Below are positions 16,515 to 23,835 of a DNA stretch of 37,191 nt, in pieces. The translations under genes were made by a program, and so were the position numbers. Under the pieces are notes generated by a model. It was given only the letters and a program-made list of their open reading frames with translations, was not told where the DNA came from and made no database searches. How positions within the stretch are numbered: position 1 is the first letter of the stretch; each line of letters begins with the position of its first letter. The stretch is taken from the IMG/VR virus record IMGVR_UViG_3300032676_001408, positions 1 to 37,191 of that record; one strand, given 5' to 3'. Origin of the DNA: a virus.

Positions 16515-17258
16515 ATGACTAAAGACGAAAAAATTAAAAAATTAGATTCGTTAAGAGCTAAAGCTTTTGAAGTAAAAAAAGAAGTGGAGTATTATAACGC
16601 CCTTCAATTAGCTTTGAAGCTGGTTCTTAACGGTGCTTACCCCCAGTGGGTGTAAATCTACTGGGGGAAAAGAGGTTCTTACGGGGCATTAGCAACTGCT
16701 TATTTTGTGCTATTCAACAATAACGTAGCTGGCTCAATTACCGCTCATGGTAGAGAAGTAATCCAATTAATGGAAAAAGCCAATGACGATTATTGGTATA
16801 ATATGTGGCATTTAGATACTGAATTACATGAAAAATTAAATCTTAAAAATGTAAAACAAATAGATAAATCTTATCCAGTAAGTATTTATTGTGATACGGA
16901 TTCTTGTCATGCATCAACACTTCTTGATATAGAAGGTGAAAAAATAACAATAGAAAATTGGTATAATCGGAATTTGATAAATGGAACAGGTGGTGAAACT
17001 ATAAAAGGTCATGAATCTGTTTTAACAAATGAAAAAATTCTAAATTATATTGATGATAAAGGGTTAGAATATTCAAAAGTTGTTAGAATAATTAGACATA
17101 AAGTATCTAAACCAAAATGGAAGTTAAAAACTAAAAGTGGTAAAGAAATAATTGTTACAAATGATCATTCTATGATTGTTTTTAGAAATGGTAAAAAAAT
17201 TGAAGTAAAACCTAGTGAAATCTTAAAAACGGATAAAATATTAATAGTTAAAAATTGA
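16515..17258 (+). CDS. 43: Family B DNA polymerase fragment (motif B) with in-frame bypass gap and N-intein
   Basis: ATG at 16515 opens a frame of 42 codons (MTKDEKIKK... to LVLNGAY), then a 42-nt insert with an in-frame TAA (16653-16655), then GALATAYFVLFNNNVAGSIT in the same frame. Without the insert the sequence reads LKLVLNGAYGALATAYF, the conserved fingers-to-palm motif B of T4 gp43 (NSLYGALGN in T4). The palm continues to VSIYCDTD, the first part of motif C, where the intein begins; the frame stops at TGA 17256-17258. The exonuclease domain, motif A and most of the fingers are absent, so the gene is also split upstream. Codons here are visibly more GC-rich than in neighbouring genes. 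GTG at 16707 could start a shorter product, but that would lack motif B. Confidence 0.85.
16641..16682 (+). other. Candidate translational bypass gap (42 nt) in the polymerase gene
   Basis: The insert lies between the Tyr codon TAC at 16638-16640 and GGG at 16683. It ends with an identical TAC (16680-16682), and both are preceded by a near-repeat, GGTGCTTAC and GGTTCTTAC. It contains a TAA stop in frame at codon 5, an 8-bp stem from C16640 to G16667 (CCCCCAGT with ACTGGGGG, 12-nt loop), and AAAAGAGG just before the landing codon. A weaker upstream hairpin is at 16602-16619. These elements match the take-off codon, gap hairpin, stop and SD-like landing aid of T4 gene 60. GGT to GGT is an alternative take-off/landing pair. 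Confidence 0.75.
16902..17255 (+). mobile_element. N-terminal half of a split intein
   Basis: 118 residues, beginning at a Ser (TCT 16902-16904) directly after CDTD. Taking Ser as residue 1 places the conserved Thr at position 6 (S-C-H-A-S-T), as in Ser-type polymerase inteins, and leaves exactly one Ser at the junction after splicing. Block B is visible near the end: VTNDHSMIVFRNGK with the T-x-x-H pair, followed by LKTDKILIV. The piece ends with a stop just after the expected block B strand. A Cys as residue 1, one codon later, would add an extra Ser to the product and is less likely. Confidence 0.85.
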
Positions 17259-17299
17259 TATATAGATTTAATATATAGTGATAAATAAACTTATATAAG

Positions 17300-18403
17300 A
17301 TGGAACTAAATAAAGAATTTATTGAAAAATTTAATAAAACAAAAACTAAAAATTTTTATAGAGAAATATTTGAGAAATATTTTCCAAACTACCCTAAATG
17401 TAGAATTTGTGATGATGTAATATATTATTATGATTCTACATTTAGGGTAACAAAAAATAAAGAAATTATTCTTCATAATAAATCATGTATTTCATCAAAA
17501 AAAGTTGATAATATTGACTATTATTTAACTTGTTGTGAAGATTGTTTAATAAACGAAATTCCATTATATGAAACAAAAAATAAAAGTAGAATTTTTAATA
17601 CTATTAATAGTATGACTTGTTATGCTTTTGATATACCTGAAAATATTATGAAAAAAGTACATAAAGAAAAGGCAGTTACTTTAGAAAATCTAGTAAATAA
17701 ATATGGTAAGATTGAAGGTATAAAAAAATTTGAAAATTATAAAGAAAAACAAGCATATTCTAATTCTTTTGAATATAAAAATAAAAAATATGAATGGGAT
17801 AAAAATACATATGATTTATTTAATAAATCAAGAGCAGTAACTATTAATAATTTAATAAAAAAACATGGTGAGGAAGTAGGAATTTCAAAATGGAATGATT
17901 ATTGTGACAAACAAAGATATTCAACTACATTAGATTATTTTATTAATAAATATGGAATTGATGAGGGTAGTAAAAAATATAATAATTTTGTTATAAATAG
18001 AATTATAACTTATTATTCACCTATATCAAAATTATTATTTGATAATTTAATAAAAAAATTGAATAAAAAATATACATATTTTTATGCTGAAAAAGAAAGG
18101 TGGTTTTATTCAAATAGTAGTAATAAATATTATTTTTTAGATTTTTATATTAAAGAACTAAATATAGGCATCGAATTCAATGGTGATTATTATCATGCTA
18201 ATCCTTTAAAATATAAAGGTGATTATAATAATTTCTTTTTTGATAAAAATATAACAGCAGAAAATATTTGGGAAAAAGACAAAATTAAAAAAGATTTTTT
18301 AGATACAAAGTTAAATAAACTAATAACTATTTGGGAATCAGAATTTAATGAGTTTGGTTTAGAAAAAACAATAGATAAAATAATAAAAGAAATATATGAG
18401 TGA
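17300..18403 (+). CDS. Free-standing homing endonuclease between split-intein halves (EDxHD/Vsr-like)
   Basis: A 367-residue protein. The N-terminal 100 residues carry a cysteine cluster (CRIC, CC..C) likely to bind zinc. Two imperfect repeats of the ITLENLVNKYGKIEGIKKFENYKEKQ kind occupy about 130-235. The C-terminal nuclease domain contains YYSPISKLLFDNL, then LDFYIKELNIGIEFNGDYYH with the acidic pair, ANPLKY, and ENIWEKDKIKK. It belongs to the Vsr-related EDxHD nucleases, known from free-standing endonuclease genes placed in fractured intein genes. It starts 41 bases after the N-intein stop and its end overlaps the C-intein start by 8 nt (ATGAGTGA), so translation of the two is probably coupled. 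Confidence 0.85.
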   Translation: MELNKEFIEKFNKTKTKNFYREIFEKYFPNYPKCRICDDVIYYYDSTFRVTKNKEIILHNKSCISSKKVDNIDYYLTCCEDCLINEIPLYETKNKSRIFNTINSMTCYAFDIPENIMKKVHKEKAVTLENLVNKYGKIEGIKKFENYKEKQAYSNSFEYKNKKYEWDKNTYDLFNKSRAVTINNLIKKHGEEVGISKWNDYCDKQRYSTTLDYFINKYGIDEGSKKYNNFVINRIITYYSPISKLLFDNLIKKLNKKYTYFYAEKERWFYSNSSNKYYFLDFYIKELNIGIEFNGDYYHANPLKYKGDYNNFFFDKNITAENIWEKDKIKKDFLDTKLNKLITIWESEFNEFGLEKTIDKIIKEIYE

Positions 18404-18536
18404 AAAATTAAAATATGAATTTGACGATATTGAAAGTTGTGAAGAAATAGGATTATTTGATGAAGAATATGTTTATGATGTAGAAGTTGATGATGATACA
18501 CATACATTTATTGGTAATGATATATTAGTTCATAAT
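18396..18536 (+). mobile_element. C-terminal half of the split intein
   Basis: Forty-seven residues ending in block F/G: VYDVEVDDDTHTFIGND, then ILVHN followed by Ser as +1 nucleophile. The penultimate His and terminal Asn needed for Asn cyclisation are present. The N-terminal lead MSEKLKYEFDD is acidic and could pair with the basic end of the N-half. Confidence 0.9.
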
Positions 18537-19382
18537 TCGCTTTTTGCTTCATTCCAACCTGCAATGGATCATTGTGAATGGCAACATATGTATTCAAGTG
18601 GATTAGATTTTATCATGGACTTAGATAAGAACAGAATTGCTCAATATTTTATTGATGCTTTAGATGATTATGGTAAAAAGTATGGTGTTGAAAATAAGCA
18701 TGATTTTGAATTAGAAAGAATTTCTGAATCTATAATTAGTATGGCAAAGAAGAAATATATACAACATATTGTATATGAAGATGGTATTCCTTATGATAGA
18801 TTTAATTATATTTATCCAAAAGGAGTTGAGTTGGTTAGATCATCTACACCTTTATTTGCAAGAGAAAAGATTGTAGAAATTGTTAAGTATTTATTTAAAA
18901 ATCCTGATACATTTAATATTAAAGAATTACTTAAATTAGTTAAAGGTTTAAGAAAAGAATTTGATTTATGTGTTCCTGATAGAATTGATGATATAGCTTT
19001 ACAATCTTCTTGTACTAATTATGATGAAAAAGTTATAGACGATAAGAAAAAATTAGAGTTTGTAACAGGTGCTCACTTTGCTGTTAAAGCAGCTGCTTAT
19101 CATAATTTCTTATTATTTAAGCATAAAGATTTACAATCAAAATATGAGTTTATAAAAAGCGGTAGTAAGATTAAGTATTATTATACTGATAATGCGGAAC
19201 AGCCAATATTTGCTTATTTAAGAGATCAGTTTCCGATTGAATTTGCTCCAAAAATTGATCTTGGGGAGCAATTTAATAAAGCGTTATTATCCCCAATCAA
19301 TTCAATAATTGAACCGTTAAATATGCCTGAGATTACGAAAAGATTAGGTGTTGTTATTGATATATTTGGAAGTGGGTTTTAA
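18396..19382 (+). CDS. 43: Family B DNA polymerase C-terminal fragment preceded by C-intein
   Basis: 328 residues: 47 of C-intein, then the palm and thumb of a T4 gp43-like polymerase. The extein begins SLFASFQPAMDH, completing motif C to YCDTDSLFASF after splicing. KKKYIQHIVYEDG is the conserved K-K-x-Y motif of family B polymerases, and the remaining 280 residues match the thumb length after motif C in T4 gp43. The GSGF-like end may be a clamp-binding tail. Together with the fragment ending at 17258 it makes one chain by trans-splicing. The region from the palm onwards keeps ordinary AT-rich codon use. Confidence 0.9.
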   Translation: MSEKLKYEFDDIESCEEIGLFDEEYVYDVEVDDDTHTFIGNDILVHNSLFASFQPAMDHCEWQHMYSSGLDFIMDLDKNRIAQYFIDALDDYGKKYGVENKHDFELERISESIISMAKKKYIQHIVYEDGIPYDRFNYIYPKGVELVRSSTPLFAREKIVEIVKYLFKNPDTFNIKELLKLVKGLRKEFDLCVPDRIDDIALQSSCTNYDEKVIDDKKKLEFVTGAHFAVKAAAYHNFLLFKHKDLQSKYEFIKSGSKIKYYYTDNAEQPIFAYLRDQFPIEFAPKIDLGEQFNKALLSPINSIIEPLNMPEITKRLGVVIDIFGSGF

Positions 19383-19389
19383 AAATTTT

Positions 19390-19420
19390 TTTGAAACTTT
19401 GAAAAAAATTATTATATTTG
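19390..19420 (+). promoter_or_regulatory. Bacteroidota-type promoter for the bifunctional nuclease gene
   Basis: TTTG at 19390-19393 and TATATTTG at 19413-19420, spaced by 19 nt, the same octamer and spacing as at 1294-1324. The ATG is 17 nt downstream of the -7 box. Confidence 0.65.
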
Positions 19421-19437
19421 TGTTATAAATAAAAATT

Positions 19438-20022
19438 ATGAAAAAAATAAAACTAAAAGTATTAAGTTTGGCATATACTCAAACAAATGATGGTTATTTT
19501 ATATTAGTCCTTAATGAATATAAAGGATTAAGAAAATTACCTATAACTATCAATCAAAATGAAGCGCAAAGTATTGCAGTTAAAATGGAATCTAAATCAA
19601 AAGTTAAAATAACTCAAGATTTGATAAAACCAATTCTTGAAGCACTTAGTGCTAGACTAAAATGCGTAGAAATATATTCTATTTTAGAAGGTAAATTTTA
19701 TACTGATTTAGTTATCTTAAATTCACTTGATGAGGAAATTAGAATTCCTTCTACAATTGGTGATGCCGTAGCCCTTTCTATAGGACATGCATGCCCTATA
19801 TATACAAATGAAAGTGTATTAGGTATTGCTGGTATAGAAATGAATGATGATGGTACTATTAATGAAGAACAAATGGATACTAATCAAAAAGCGGAATTTA
19901 ATCCGAAGTCTTTAAATACAAAAGAAAATTTACAGAAGATGTTAAATAATGCTCTTGAAAATGAAGAATATGAAATTGCTTCTCAAATAAGAGATAGATT
20001 AAATCAATTAGATAATGGATAA
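19438..20022 (+). CDS. Bifunctional nuclease (BFN/DUF151) with UVR motif
   Basis: A 194-residue protein. Residues 1-130 form the BFN fold: LAYTQTNDGYFILVLNEYKG, then RKLPITINQNEAQSIAVKM and a STIGDAVALSIGHACPIYTN segment. The C-terminal 35 residues (LQKMLNNALENEEYEIASQI plus RDRLNQL) are a UVR motif as in UvrB/UvrC. This BFN plus UVR combination, about 200 residues long, is standard in Bacteroidota chromosomes, so the gene was probably taken from a host. It has a host-type promoter, implying expression by host RNA polymerase soon after infection. Proposed roles of BFN proteins are DNase/RNase activity; that activity is not evident from sequence alone. It overlaps the next small gene by 8 nt. 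Confidence 0.85.
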   Translation: MKKIKLKVLSLAYTQTNDGYFILVLNEYKGLRKLPITINQNEAQSIAVKMESKSKVKITQDLIKPILEALSARLKCVEIYSILEGKFYTDLVILNSLDEEIRIPSTIGDAVALSIGHACPIYTNESVLGIAGIEMNDDGTINEEQMDTNQKAEFNPKSLNTKENLQKMLNNALENEEYEIASQIRDRLNQLDNG

Positions 20023-20206
20023 AGAATTTATTAGAATAGTAATCCCAAAAAACTTTATGAATACTGCTATAACAACAGATAACTATTTTATAGCAGATAC
20101 AAATGATAGCGTTAATTGGGATTTTATTAAATTTCCATTACCGGAAGGTAATTGGAAAATCTATTCGGTAGAAGGTAAAGTAGTTATATTAAGAAATGCA
20201 AAATAA
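20015..20206 (+). CDS. Small hypothetical protein
   Basis: Sixty-three residues, starting inside the end of the bifunctional nuclease gene (ATGGATAA overlap), so translationally coupled to it. The C-terminus FPLPEGNWKIYSVEGKVVIL has a beta-strand pattern of a type that recurs in small phage proteins. No domain is recognised. It overlaps the next gene by 11 nt, making a three-gene plus-strand operon. Confidence 0.6.
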   Translation: MDKEFIRIVIPKNFMNTAITTDNYFIADTNDSVNWDFIKFPLPEGNWKIYSVEGKVVILRNAK

Positions 20207-20507
20207 AACATTTATTACAGATAATAATAAGCTGTTAATAACACGAATAAGAAGAACGGAAGAAAAGACCCAACTAAAAAATGGGGATAATATTTTTCTT
20301 TATAGAAAAAAAATTAAAGGTAATTATCCTGATATAGGAGAGATTGGTGAAAAATTCCAAATTATTCGTATAGATTCAAATAATAATGTTTGGGTAAGAA
20401 GAATAAGAGATGGGAAAACTTTTAAACATTCTATACATAAAAATTATTTTTGTAGGGATAATGAGCTAAGAGATACAAAATTAAATTATATTTTAAACAA
20501 TTTATAG
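20196..20507 (+). CDS. Small hypothetical basic protein
   Basis: One hundred and three residues, rich in lysine, arginine and asparagine. A DIGEIGEKFQIIRIDSNNN segment followed by VWVRRIRDGK suggests a small beta-barrel (SH3- or Tudor-like) but is too weak for a name. Last gene of the operon that starts at 19438. Its overlap with the preceding gene supports it as real. Confidence 0.6.
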   Translation: MQNKTFITDNNKLLITRIRRTEEKTQLKNGDNIFLYRKKIKGNYPDIGEIGEKFQIIRIDSNNNVWVRRIRDGKTFKHSIHKNYFCRDNELRDTKLNYILNNL

Positions 20508-20533
20508 TCATTATATTTTATATATACTTTATT

Positions 20534-22408
20534 ATGAAGCATATTAAAAAATATAATGACTATTTTTTATTTGAGGCTATATCCGTTAAACAAATTAAAG
20601 AACAATATAAAGATATACCTAATAAAATTTTCGTAGAGTTAATAAAGTGTGATCCTTACACAAAATTTTTAAAAAATCCCGAAACAGGAAAATATAATTT
20701 AACAAATTTAGGTAAGTATGGTATATCTATGCTTAATATTTATAATAATATTGAAAGTGCGGAAGAAAAGCAAAGACTAATAAACGAAGATTTACCTAAA
20801 GCCAAAGAATATATAGAACTTTTCTATAAATATAGAAATGCTGTTAAAGTGAACTATAATGAGATTGATAGTATGAACACTCTTTTTAATACAGCTAAAA
20901 GATTTATGTTATCAAAAGATAATGTAGATATTAAAATACTTTTAGATAATTTAGAAAAAGATATAGACTATTTTATATTATTAAATGGGGATAAATGGTA
21001 TATATTTAAACCAATATCAGAAAAAGGAGCATGTATATTAGGAGCAGGAACTCAATGGTGTACTGCTTGGGGTCAATATTCTACAAATCCTGAGTATAAA
21101 GAAAGATCAAATCATTTTAAAACTCATAATAATCAAGGTCCTTTATATATTATAATAAACAAAGAAGATAATTCAGATAAATATCAATTTCATTTTGGAT
21201 CTAAACAATTTAAAAATAAGTATGATTACGAAATAGATAAAGAGACATTTATAAAAACAAATGAGGAAATAAAAAAATTTTATTTTCCTAGTTTATTTGG
21301 TTTAGAAGGAGATTTTGAAAAGCAATTTGAAAAAATTATTTTATTAAACAATAAAGATATATCAGAATTAATTATTAAAATATATGGGTATGAAAATAAA
21401 TTAGCAGCTGCTATTTTATCTAAAGATGAAGATGAAGTTTTAAGTTGTTATAAAACTAATGAGGATGATGAGGATACATTTTTATATGGTGAAATAGATG
21501 ATTTAGATGAAAATAAAATTGTATTTATATCTGAATTATCTGACGATATGGAAGGTGTTAAAGACGAATTAGAAACATTAAGAAATCAAGAATATAATGC
21601 TAGTGATAATGTTTATAGTAGTGTTCATGAAATGAGTGATGATGAGAACTTTTTTGATGATCTTTGTGAAAAAATATTTAAAGAATATTTTGATACTATA
21701 TCCAAAATAATAGGAAAAATCTCATTTGAAAAATTTAAAGATAGGTATTATGACCAATTTAGAAAAGATGAAAAAATAATTGAAGGTATTAAAGAAATTA
21801 TTTCAGATAACTCAGTCGATGAGTATGAGCAAGAATGTAAGGAAGAAATTAATAAAATAACAAAATATATTGATTTTGAATATAACTCTACTAAAAGTTT
21901 TAGAAAATCTAATAAATATAATATAACTATACCTATTCCTTATTTATTAAAATATATTTTAACTGAAGAAATAGATGAGATATCTAACACTTCAACTTTT
22001 ATTGAAGAATATATGAGACACTACCAAATATGGGCTTCTCATGATGCTTATATATATGTTTCATATAATACCGAAGATGTAAGTTATAAAAAACATACTA
22101 TATCAACTCCAGTAGATGCTTTCTTTGAAGAAATCTATGATAAAATTGAAGTAGATCTTTTAACACCTGAAGAAGTAAAAGAAAGAAAAGATGAATTAAA
22201 TATGTATAATAATATTATTAAAAAATATTTTAATCCAAATATGACTTATCATAATAAAAATCTAAGTATAGGTATTAATGATTTTGATGAACAGAGTTTG
22301 TTAGTTAATGTTAGTATTCATTTTAATAAAACACATAAACAATATAGAGGAGATATAAGTATAGAACAATTAATAAATTATATTACTCATGAAGATTTAT
22401 TTGATTAA
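20534..22408 (+). CDS. Large phage protein with WCT-motif domain and capsid-targeting-like leader
   Basis: A 624-residue acidic protein. The N-terminus MKHIKKYNDYFLFEA matches the leader seen in several neighbours and contains an L-F-E that fits a T4-type prohead protease site ((L/I)-x-E). Residues about 145-235 contain WYIFKPISEKGACILGAGTQ and WCTAW, then GPLYIIINKED and KYQFHFGSKQF; I know this combination from proteins of many large phages, but no function is established to me. The remainder is acidic and helical. Translation starts 13 nt after TATATA-rich DNA with no Shine-Dalgarno. The gene converges on the ART-like gene with a 26-nt overlap. If packaged, it would be an internal head protein delivered to the host. 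Confidence 0.6.
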   Translation: MKHIKKYNDYFLFEAISVKQIKEQYKDIPNKIFVELIKCDPYTKFLKNPETGKYNLTNLGKYGISMLNIYNNIESAEEKQRLINEDLPKAKEYIELFYKYRNAVKVNYNEIDSMNTLFNTAKRFMLSKDNVDIKILLDNLEKDIDYFILLNGDKWYIFKPISEKGACILGAGTQWCTAWGQYSTNPEYKERSNHFKTHNNQGPLYIIINKEDNSDKYQFHFGSKQFKNKYDYEIDKETFIKTNEEIKKFYFPSLFGLEGDFEKQFEKIILLNNKDISELIIKIYGYENKLAAAILSKDEDEVLSCYKTNEDDEDTFLYGEIDDLDENKIVFISELSDDMEGVKDELETLRNQEYNASDNVYSSVHEMSDDENFFDDLCEKIFKEYFDTISKIIGKISFEKFKDRYYDQFRKDEKIIEGIKEIISDNSVDEYEQECKEEINKITKYIDFEYNSTKSFRKSNKYNITIPIPYLLKYILTEEIDEISNTSTFIEEYMRHYQIWASHDAYIYVSYNTEDVSYKKHTISTPVDAFFEEIYDKIEVDLLTPEEVKERKDELNMYNNIIKKYFNPNMTYHNKNLSIGINDFDEQSLLVNVSIHFNKTHKQYRGDISIEQLINYITHEDLFD

Positions 22409-22853
22409 AGTATTCTTCTAACTCTTTTTCATTATCAAAATATAAGACATCTTTTGGATCATATATAACATATTCACGTCCAACTATTTCGATACCATCA
22501 TAACCTAATTTTTGTATTTCATTTTTAATTGTAGTTTTGTTATAAAAGGTTTTTAAATCATACTCTCCTACTATTTTTAGAATTAGGTTTTGTAAGAATA
22601 TTTCCCAATACCAAGTATTTCTAAATTTTAGAGGTTTTTTTGGTTTAGCATTAACTACAAAATATACTTTACCATATTTTCTCGCCATTTCCTTGTTAGA
22701 TAAACAAGCTGTATATAAACCTTCTCCCATAGAAGCTCCTCCTTTATTAAATTCCCCAAATTTAGCAATTCCTCTAATAGAAACATTTTTTCTTTTCCAA
22801 GAAAGATATTCTTTATGTTTTAATAATTCTTCACGACTTTTTAAGTACTTCAT
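22383..22853 (-). CDS. ADP-ribosyltransferase-like protein
   Basis: A 156-residue protein. The sequence GGASMGEGLYTACLSNKEMA followed by RKYGKVYFVVNAKP has the S-x-G-E-G-x-Y-x-T pattern and the A-x-x-Y-G strand of phage ART-fold domains. The C-terminal part LGYDGIEIVGREYVIYDP provides the DGI and the Glu-like E-x-V strand of the family. Catalysis on host proteins would mimic T4 Alt, Mod or ModA, but the catalytic R-S-E triad is not clearly placed, so activity is inferred only. The leader MKYLKSREELL shows only the MKxLK part of the shared leader. It starts 16 bp from a divergent gene at 22870. Confidence 0.5.
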   Translation of the reverse strand: MKYLKSREELLKHKEYLSWKRKNVSIRGIAKFGEFNKGGASMGEGLYTACLSNKEMARKYGKVYFVVNAKPKKPLKFRNTWYWEIFLQNLILKIVGEYDLKTFYNKTTIKNEIQKLGYDGIEIVGREYVIYDPKDVLYFDNEKELEEYFNQINLHE

Positions 22854-22869
22854 ATTAATATATATTAAT

Positions 22870-23478
22870 ATGAAACATTTGAAAAAATATGAAAGTTATA
22901 CCATAACTAAAATAGATAGAAACTCTGAGGGTAAATTTAGAAGGTGTGATGGTGTTTTATATAAATTAGGAAATGAAAAGAATACACTTGAGATAAATGT
23001 AGATAAAATCGAGCATACTACTGAAAATACATTTTATCAAGATCAAATAGATAGATATGTAAAATACTTAGAAAATGATGGTATAATTGAAACTTTTCCA
23101 GTCGAAGAAGTTAATATAGCAAGTAATTTAAAAGATATGTTAGATTGGCTTGATGATATGAAAAATTTTGATGAAACTTGGGACTTATTACATGGATATA
23201 AATTATATGATAAATTTTATAGTGATGGGTTTTATACTATTATTGATGAAGAAGAATGTCCTGAATACAACAGAATTAATAAATATGCTAAAAAAATAGA
23301 TGATGTTTTTCCTTTTGATGACCTTAGTGATGAAGAAAATGAATTATTAGAATTTCTAATTTTAATATTTGATTATTTTGATGAAAATAAAGAATATTAT
23401 TTATTAGATTTTAATCATAGATTTTGTGCTATAAAAGAGTTAGGTAAAACTGAAGTATTAATAGAAATAATGGATTAA
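22870..23478 (+). CDS. Hypothetical acidic protein with MKHLKKYESY leader
   Basis: The frame is open from 22693, but the ATG at 22870 is chosen. It begins MKHLKKYESYTITK, the leader shared with neighbouring genes, and it keeps the divergent ART-like gene from being overlapped. The resulting 202-residue protein is acidic, with a D/E-rich middle (DDMKNFDETWDLLHGYKLYD) and a DLSDEENELLEFLILIFDYF helix. No domain is recognised. It shares a 16-bp spacer with the ART-like gene, and that spacer must hold both starts. Confidence 0.6.
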   Translation: MKHLKKYESYTITKIDRNSEGKFRRCDGVLYKLGNEKNTLEINVDKIEHTTENTFYQDQIDRYVKYLENDGIIETFPVEEVNIASNLKDMLDWLDDMKNFDETWDLLHGYKLYDKFYSDGFYTIIDEEECPEYNRINKYAKKIDDVFPFDDLSDEENELLEFLILIFDYFDENKEYYLLDFNHRFCAIKELGKTEVLIEIMD

Positions 23479-23500
23479 AAACATGATACAAGAAATTTTA

Positions 23501-23818
23501 CTAGTAATCAAAATCTTTTGTTGTATAAAAAATATCTACATCTCCCCAATCAGTAGAAAAGTACCAACCTCCCCAATCAGTATCTTCGACTGATTTGGCA
23601 TTTAATAAATTAAAAATTTTATCTTTCAATTTTTTATTAAATTTTTTATCAGGTATTAGAATATCTATATCATGTTCTGATTCAAGTTTTCCTTTACCAA
23701 ATCCTCCAATTAATTCAGCTTTATTTGAAATATTCTTCTTAATAAGATTAAGAACTTCATTAGCATCCTTTAATAGGATTTTTTCATTTATAAATGAATT
23801 AAATTTTAATATTTTCAT
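23501..23818 (-). CDS. Minimal nucleotidyltransferase (MNT-like)
   Basis: A 105-residue protein. AELIGGFGKGKLESEHDIDI carries the hG[G/S]..x9-DhD pattern of polymerase beta-like nucleotidyltransferases, with DID as the metal-binding pair. WGDVDIFYTT provides a plausible third carboxylate. The leader MKILKFNSFINEK has an I-N-E site that fits (L/I)-x-E. The length suits a minimal NTase of the MNT type, which transfers AMP to proteins or tRNA; several such enzymes act as toxins or antitoxins. No HEPN partner is next to it, so a MNT-HEPN pair is not supported here. Target unknown. Confidence 0.65.
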   Translation of the reverse strand: MKILKFNSFINEKILLKDANEVLNLIKKNISNKAELIGGFGKGKLESEHDIDILIPDKKFNKKLKDKIFNLLNAKSVEDTDWGGWYFSTDWGDVDIFYTTKDFDY

Positions 23819-23835
23819 TTACTATTAATTTTTAA

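Noticed and set aside
2678-16655. Reassignment of TAA to an amino acid, to explain the two in-frame TAA codons
   Set aside because: Most other genes here end in TAA, often inside terminators or overlaps that fix the end, so TAA works as a stop.
16641-16682. The 42-nt insert as a group I intron or ordinary spliceable intron
   Set aside because: Far too short for a self-splicing intron and no conserved core; the in-frame length and matched TAC codons favour bypass.
16905-16907. Cys as residue 1 of the N-intein
   Set aside because: It would leave an extra Ser in motif C after splicing and place the conserved Thr at position 5; Ser one codon earlier gives position 6 and an exact native junction.
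19424-19431. T4-type late promoter TATAAATA before the BFN gene
   Set aside because: It lies only 6 nt before the ATG, leaving no room for a transcript start, and the AT-rich composition makes the octamer likely by chance.
19779-19800. Near-perfect 22-bp palindrome in the BFN gene
   Set aside because: One mismatch, fully coding for conserved SIGHACPIY residues, no link to a start or end; probably chance plus codon constraint.
22693-22869. A longer N-terminus for the gene at 22870
   Set aside because: The extension runs over the start of the divergent ART-like gene and lacks the shared leader; ATG at 22870 begins MKHLKKYESY.
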